From NCBI GenBank assembly GCA_030609605.1, contig JAUWBY010000056.1:1-10902 (forward strand): a stretch of DNA of 10,902 nt, given 5' to 3'. The notes beneath the pieces were generated by a model. The model made no database searches. It was not told where the DNA came from and saw only the letters and a program-made list of their open reading frames with translations. Shown piece after piece: positions 7,346 to 10,902 of the stretch. The translations under genes and the position numbers were made by a program. Every line of letters starts with the position of its first letter. The stretch's first letter is position 1. The DNA comes from Candidatus Eiseniibacteriota bacterium (GTDB taxonomy: Bacteria; Joyebacterota; Joyebacteria; Joyebacterales; Joyebacteraceae).

Positions 7346-7403
7346 TCCAGTGACCTCCCCGGGAATCATCCTCCGGGTTCATCGTTCCTGCGAACTCTGC
7401 GGC

Positions 7404-7416
7404 CCAGCTCCGCTGG
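7404..7416. repeat. Short inverted repeat between sigma and anti-sigma genes
   Basis: CCAGC-TCC-GCTGG forms a perfect 5-bp stem with a 3-base loop in the 89-base gap after the sigma stop. No T tract follows, so it is at most a pausing, attenuation or processing hairpin between the two genes. Confidence 0.3.
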
Positions 7417-7434
7417 TGTGGGTTCGCTATTCTG

Positions 7435-7944
7435 CTAGATGTCGCCCTCGAGCATCTCGGCGAGCATCTTCTTCGCCCGCGATATTCTCGACTTCACCGT
7501 ACCAATGGAGACGCACGTCGCCGACGCAATCTCCTCGTATGCCATCCCGTCGATGTAACGAAGCGTTATCACGTTCCTGCTTGCCTCGGGCAGCGAACCT
7601 ATCGCCTTCCTGACCAGCCCCGCACGTTCTGTCGCAAGAGCTTGTGTCTCAGGAGTGCTGTGCTCAACGGTCTCGGGCGGCTCCGCCTCGTGATGTTGCA
7701 TGAGCAGCTCCGCCCGGCGCCGCTCTTTGCGATAGCCCTTCTTGAAGACATTGACCGCTATCCTGTAGAGCCAGGTAAACGGATCGGAATCGCCACGGAA
7801 CCGACCGTACGCCCGATAGGCCCGGATGAAGGCCTCCTCTGTGACGTCCAGCGCGAGGTGGTAGTCTCCAATGTAGGCGTACATGGCGTTGAAGAGCCGC
7901 TTATCATATAGCACGACGAGTTCCTCGAACTCCGGGTTCGCCAT
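7435..7944 (-). CDS. ECF-family (extracytoplasmic function) RNA polymerase sigma factor
   Basis: The 169-residue product reads from ATG 7944, which has GGAGG at 7951-7955 six bases upstream; an ATG eight codons earlier lacks such a site. Region sigma-2 covers about residues 5-75: 'YDKRLFNAMYAYIGD' followed by 'DVTEEAFIRAYRAYGRFRGD' and 'FTWLYRIAVNVFKKGYRKER' (core binding and -10 recognition). After an acidic linker (about 82-105), region sigma-4 covers about 110-165: 'LPEASRNVITLRYIDGMAYE' and the helix-turn-helix 'EIASATCVSIGTVKSRISRA', which binds the -35 element. No sigma-3 domain and no C-terminal extension are present, as in short ECF factors. The gene sits between an outer-membrane protein gene and the likely anti-sigma gene, so it most probably controls an envelope or surface regulon that may include this cluster. 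Confidence 0.95.
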   Translation of the reverse strand: MANPEFEELVVLYDKRLFNAMYAYIGDYHLALDVTEEAFIRAYRAYGRFRGDSDPFTWLYRIAVNVFKKGYRKERRRAELLMQHHEAEPPETVEHSTPETQALATERAGLVRKAIGSLPEASRNVITLRYIDGMAYEEIASATCVSIGTVKSRISRAKKMLAEMLEGDI

Positions 7945-7982
7945 CCGGAACCTCCGTTTGCCTCTCATACATTAGAGCCACT

Positions 7983-7999
7983 ACGCTGCCGGGATGTTC
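7983..7999 (-). promoter_or_regulatory. Possible ECF promoter or operator upstream of the sigma gene (copy 1 of a 17-base element)
   Basis: On the minus strand this reads GAACATCCCGGCAGCGT, preceded by G, so it contains GGAAC, the typical -35 core of ECF sigma factors. It begins about 50 bases before the sigma start. The surrounding CGGGA-TGT-TCCCG (7990-8002) is a short inverted repeat. A related copy lies at 10393-10409 (14 of 17 bases equal). Auto-regulation by the sigma factor is plausible, but I cannot place a convincing -10. Confidence 0.3.
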
Positions 8000-8037
8000 C
8001 CGCTTGGCCACAGACTGAGCCACTCGTCATGATGGGG

Positions 8038-10269
8038 TCAGAATGACGCCCCTACGCCTACTTTGAGGACATATTCACCATAGGACTGATCAGGAGTGGC
8101 TGCATCCTGCTTCGACAGATAGCGGTACTCCACTCGCACGTCTTGCTCTGCACCCGTCCATTTGGTCACGAGCGCGTAGCTCATCCGTTCGTAATCGATA
8201 TCGCCGTCGTCGCTCTCTCCGGCGGTCCACCTCACGCTTCCGCGCACGGACAGCTTTCTGGGAATCACGGTCAGGCGAACGTCGCTTCCTGCGCTCACAG
8301 TGTGTGAGCATCCATCGGAACGCGTTCTCGACCACGACAGGCTCAGTGTCGCACTCACCCGGCTGATCCTGTAAGTTGCTCCCCCGGCCACATAGGAGTA
8401 TCTGTAGTCGTACGCATCGTACGGGATGAGATCGTACCTGGCAACTCCGTAGCCCCTGATGGAGCCTTCTCCCATGTCCCCGGCCACGTCTGCCCTGCCG
8501 TAGAACCTCACTGTGCTCCGGTCGAGCGCTATCCCTCTGTCGGGATCATTGGTTCGGAATACCCCGCCGCTTCCGGACAACTTCGTACCGTCACCGACAC
8601 TCCGTGCACACTCCAGCTCCAGGCCGCGTTCGCCGGGGTCATACCCCAGGCTGCCGGCCGAGTAGAAGTCACAGCCGGATTGAACATACCGAAGCAGGGC
8701 GCGATTGCTGTGGTCGCACATCCATCCGAGCTCGGCGCGGACAGCGCTCCCGCCGATCGAGCTGTCTCCGTCGAGGACATCTCCACTCGTCTCAGAACGT
8801 CCGAACTCGACTTCGACGGCGCCTCCGTGCCCGAATTCCACACGTCCCACCGACGCAAGGACATGATTCCTGAGCGGTTCCACAAGACGCAGTTCTTCTT
8901 CGATCGATCCCTCACGATCGTAGGCGTGGAGGTAGCTCAGTTTGAGAGAGACGCACTCTCTCCACTCCATCTCTTCGAGCACTCCAAGCGCAAATCTGGA
9001 GTAGATGCCGAGCCCGCCAATCGTGTCGGCCTCGCTCATCCTCATCGCGACGACGCGTGTGAGCCCCGATCCGTGCTTGAGTTCTCCCAAGGCCCCCACG
9101 CCAGAAGCCCACTCCAGTGTCGTACTTGTGAACTCCGGGAAAACCTCTCCGGCCTCAACTCGATACCGCCGCCCCTCGGCCGAGACGAGCCAGTGAATGT
9201 TCTCATCGTACACAGGATCGAACTGTGCCATCGCAAGTATGGATATCCCTCCGCCACCGCCGGCAGCATAGAAATCAAAACTGGGCTTGCTTGTTTCTTC
9301 GTAGGGCAGATAGACGTCGAGTAACTCGGCTGCTGTTGTCTCCGCTGCAACAACAGCCCACCCGACCTCCACCCTTCCGTGAAGATCAAGAGGACCCTCG
9401 TGCAACCAGCTCCCGAACTCCAAGCTTGTCTTCTCCGGCGACGACCATCCACTCTCAACCACAGCCGCACCGCTTCTCTCGTGCACGAAGAAGACCCACG
9501 TGGCCTCAACTGTCCGGCTGGGGGTGAGCGTCACAAAGGTGGCCGTGTGGACGCCTCGCTCGAGACTGTCGGGAAGGGTCACCACAAACAGATGCCTTTC
9601 TGTCTCAAGAGAGGGAGTCAGATCCTCGCCATCAAGGATGAAGAATGATTCCCAAGGGGCTTCGAGCGGTGGATCGATGAGTCCGACGATCTCAGGCGTC
9701 GCCACATCGACAACCTCTCCGGGAAACGGCGAGAGGATTTCCACTGTTGAGTCTACGCTGTTCTCCGGAGGAAGCTGGTCACTTGCGGCGGAGAGATCGA
9801 AGACAGCGGTCCTGTAGAGCCCCGCCTCGGGAGCGCCGGGCGGGAAGATGCTCTCCACGCCCTCCGCGTCGAGTACCCTGAGGAAGTACTCAACCGCTGG
9901 ACTTCGTACGAGATCGGCGGGGATCTCCCCTTGCAGCCGCCCCCGCACCGGGATCAGTGGTATGGCTCTCTCGACCCGCGCTCCATCCTGGGAGCCCTCG
10001 TCTACACCTGCCGGAAGCGACATAATGACTATGTCCGCGATCGCGATCTCATCAAGAGACAGTCCACCGGAGACGGTCCACTCTACGTAGATGGGTGTCC
10101 AGGCCGCAACGACCTGCTGTGGAGTGTGATGGAGTGTGACGGCGGCGCCCCTTGCGCCACCCGCGATGACCACCAAGAGGAGAACCACCAGCACAGCACC
10201 GAGTGCGGCACGCGACGCGCGCCCTTGAGCCGAGTGATGCAGCATCCCATACCCGGGACCATGTGTCAT
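8038..10269 (-). CDS. Outer-membrane beta-barrel protein with N-terminal periplasmic Ig-like region
   Basis: This 743-residue protein starts at ATG 10269, behind a modest GGGGAAG ribosome site about seven bases upstream. Residues 20-42 form the hydrophobic core of a signal peptide ('AVLVVLLLVVIAGGARGA'), cleaved near 42-43. Residues 45-160 are a beta-rich domain I do not recognise. Residues 174-263 are an Ig-like domain with 'LIDPP', 'LDGEDLT', 'LERGVH' and 'TWVFF', resembling the outer domain of the nearby anti-sigma-like protein. From about 280 to the end the sequence shows repeated amphipathic strands with alternating polar and hydrophobic residues, tight turns rich in Asp/Gly/Ser and many aromatics. 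It ends in 'VLKVGVGASF'; a terminal Phe after an alternating strand is the classic BAM recognition signal of outer-membrane barrels. It shows no TonB plug and no recognisable transporter motif. The stop lies 93 bases before the ECF sigma start. Confidence 0.85.
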   Translation of the reverse strand: MTHGPGYGMLHHSAQGRASRAALGAVLVVLLLVVIAGGARGAAVTLHHTPQQVVAAWTPIYVEWTVSGGLSLDEIAIADIVIMSLPAGVDEGSQDGARVERAIPLIPVRGRLQGEIPADLVRSPAVEYFLRVLDAEGVESIFPPGAPEAGLYRTAVFDLSAASDQLPPENSVDSTVEILSPFPGEVVDVATPEIVGLIDPPLEAPWESFFILDGEDLTPSLETERHLFVVTLPDSLERGVHTATFVTLTPSRTVEATWVFFVHERSGAAVVESGWSSPEKTSLEFGSWLHEGPLDLHGRVEVGWAVVAAETTAAELLDVYLPYEETSKPSFDFYAAGGGGGISILAMAQFDPVYDENIHWLVSAEGRRYRVEAGEVFPEFTSTTLEWASGVGALGELKHGSGLTRVVAMRMSEADTIGGLGIYSRFALGVLEEMEWRECVSLKLSYLHAYDREGSIEEELRLVEPLRNHVLASVGRVEFGHGGAVEVEFGRSETSGDVLDGDSSIGGSAVRAELGWMCDHSNRALLRYVQSGCDFYSAGSLGYDPGERGLELECARSVGDGTKLSGSGGVFRTNDPDRGIALDRSTVRFYGRADVAGDMGEGSIRGYGVARYDLIPYDAYDYRYSYVAGGATYRISRVSATLSLSWSRTRSDGCSHTVSAGSDVRLTVIPRKLSVRGSVRWTAGESDDGDIDYERMSYALVTKWTGAEQDVRVEYRYLSKQDAATPDQSYGEYVLKVGVGASF
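9481..9699 (-). other. Ig-like domain of the barrel protein resembling the anti-sigma sensor domain
   Basis: The segment encodes residues 191-263. Its landmarks IDPP, LDGEDLT, LERGVH and TWVFF fall in the same order and near-equal spacing as in the domain encoded at 6776-6997. It would sit in the periplasm between the signal peptide and the barrel. Confidence 0.55.
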
Positions 10270-10318
10270 GAATGAGCTTCCCCATGCAGAGCGTCAGTTG
10301 GAGGCCGGTCACGTGTTT

Positions 10319-10347
10319 AGCATAACAGTAAGCGCCGCGTCGGGAAA
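10319..10347 (-). promoter_or_regulatory. Candidate promoter of the barrel gene and possibly the minus-strand cluster
   Basis: On the minus strand, TGT-TATGCT forms an extended -10 (box at 10319-10324, TG at 10326-10327), with TTTCCC (10342-10347) 17 bases upstream as a weak -35. It would start transcription about 43 bases before ATG 10269, downstream of the hairpin at 10358-10389. The -35 match is poor, so this is only a candidate. Confidence 0.35.
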
Positions 10348-10357
10348 GCAGACGCAG

Positions 10358-10389
10358 CTCGCGGCCGACGGGTAATCGCCGGCCGCGAG
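10358..10389. terminator. Perfect 10-bp GC-rich hairpin after the receiver gene
   Basis: CTCGCGGCCG (10358-10367) and CGGCCGCGAG (10380-10389) are exact reverse complements separated by a 12-base loop. The hairpin lies 27 bases past the receiver stop. On the minus strand the downstream sequence has only a modest T content (CTGCGTCTGCTTTCCCG), so it fits an intrinsic terminator without a strong U tract, as is common in some high-GC bacteria. A large operator is the alternative. Confidence 0.55.
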
Positions 10390-10392
10390 TCA

Positions 10393-10409
10393 GCGCTTCT
10401 GGGATGTTC
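10393..10409 (-). promoter_or_regulatory. Copy 2 of the 17-base element found upstream of the sigma gene
   Basis: The minus strand reads GAACATCCCAGAAGCGC, equal to the 7983-7999 element at 14 of 17 positions, including all of GAACATCCC and AGCG. It lies just after the receiver stop and about 125 bases upstream of the barrel gene start. It may be a shared binding site or a chance match. Confidence 0.25.
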
Positions 10410-10415
10410 TGTGTG

Positions 10416-10787
10416 TCAGTGTCCTATGTATGGCTCTATCTGTGCGGCGAGATTGTTCGTGTCGATCGGTTTTCTGATGTAGCCTCGGCAGCCGGCCTCT
10501 GCAAGCTCCTCTATGTTCGCGGGCGAATAGTCCTTTGTCAGTGCGACTATGGGAATATCCTTTGTCTCATCCATTGCGAAGAGCTGTCGCGTCACATCGA
10601 GACCACTCATCCCGCTCATATTGAGATCCACGATAACAAGGTCCGGATGCGAGGACTTTGCCAAGGCCAGGGCCGTTATTCCGTCCCCTGCCTCTACCAC
10701 CTCGTACCCGCTCGCCCTAAGAACAATGGATGCCATACTTCTGCTGTAAGCGTTCCCTTCCACAAGAAGAATGGTCGGTCCTTCCAT
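10416..10787 (-). CDS. Stand-alone response-regulator receiver domain protein with altered acidic pocket
   Basis: The 123-residue product starts at ATG 10787 ('MEGPTILLVEGN'), behind GGTGGAG only two to three bases upstream. The open frame could begin at GTG 10829, but nothing there resembles a ribosome site and the extra 14 residues lie outside the domain. It is a complete CheY-like receiver and nothing else: the first strand 'TILLVEGN', phospho-acceptor D54 in 'LVIVDLNMSG', T84 in 'IVALTK', K106 in 'IRKPID'. It has no DNA-binding or enzyme output domain, like DivK- or CheY-type single-domain regulators that act by protein contact. The acidic pair that holds Mg2+ is normally E-D or D-D; here it is E10-G11 (GAA GGG), so one ligand is missing and phosphorylation may be weak or altered. 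No histidine kinase is in the window. Confidence 0.92.
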   Translation of the reverse strand: MEGPTILLVEGNAYSRSMASIVLRASGYEVVEAGDGITALALAKSSHPDLVIVDLNMSGMSGLDVTRQLFAMDETKDIPIVALTKDYSPANIEELAEAGCRGYIRKPIDTNNLAAQIEPYIGH

Positions 10788-10800
10788 CGCTCCACCCAAC

Positions 10801-10815
10801 GACGCTTCGAGCGTC
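10801..10815. repeat. Inverted repeat just upstream of the receiver gene
   Basis: GACGCT-TCG-AGCGTC is a perfect 6-bp inverted repeat with a 3-base centre, 14 bases before the receiver ATG on the minus strand. It could be an operator or a leader hairpin close to the ribosome site. The rest of 10816-10902 shows no gene start or end that I can support. Confidence 0.35.
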
Positions 10816-10902
10816 TCAGAGAAGGCCACGGCCGTCCGGTCTCATCCACTCTTGCGCGCCTTGCACAAGGCAGAATCCCCCATGAGCACGATCGTTCACG
10901 CG

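Noticed and set aside
8680..9324. 214-codon plus-strand open frame inside the barrel gene
   Set aside because: It is antisense to continuous amphipathic beta strands of the barrel and has no ribosome site or recognisable motif.
10859..10870. CCTTG-CA-CAAGG inverted repeat near the right edge
   Set aside because: It has five-base arms with no adjacent promoter or gene boundary visible, so it is too short to support a regulatory call.

Overview
The window looks like a chromosomal segment from a high-GC, Gram-negative (two-membrane) bacterium. The reasons are a lipobox protein at each side of the convergent junction, an outer-membrane beta-barrel protein ending in Phe, a large seven-module Ig-like exported protein, and a FlgD/T9SS-like C-terminal tail ('SGVYFVRA ... 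KRKIVVLR') at the left edge. That combination is common in uncultured FCB-group lineages such as Eisenbacteria, Krumholzibacteriota or Latescibacterota. The lineage is inferred from protein style only. I saw no tRNA, rRNA, CRISPR array, transposase or phage gene.

Left part, plus strand (1-2932). The tail of a large secreted protein ends at 129. A near-consensus extended -10 promoter (181-209) then appears to start a new unit: an unrecognised, possibly frame-damaged small gene (about 243-887 or 813), a fold-III PLP-dependent decarboxylase of the DAP/BtrK/exosortase-associated type (773 or 830 to 2128), and, six bases after its stop, a small lipoprotein gene (2135-2932). This unit meets the minus-strand cluster tail to tail across 39 bases.

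Central and right part, minus strand (10269 down to 2972). Five same-strand genes follow each other with gaps of about 80-95 bases: an outer-membrane beta-barrel protein with N-terminal periplasmic domains, an ECF RNA polymerase sigma factor, a single-pass membrane protein that is probably its anti-sigma factor, a seven-repeat Ig-like exported protein, and a three-part lipoprotein (LPP20-like, Ig-like, CsgG-like C-terminus). I read this as an envelope-sensing and surface-construction locus. The sigma factor would be held by the membrane protein, whose periplasmic Ig-like domain shares recognisable motifs with an Ig-like domain just before the barrel of the neighbouring outer-membrane protein. 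The regulatory logic is inference; the domain similarity is visible by eye.

Far right (10416-10787, minus strand). A stand-alone receiver protein has an intact phospho-acceptor Asp but a Gly in place of one acidic-pocket Asp. It is separated from the barrel gene by a perfect 10-bp GC-rich hairpin, probably a terminator, so it is probably a separate transcription unit.
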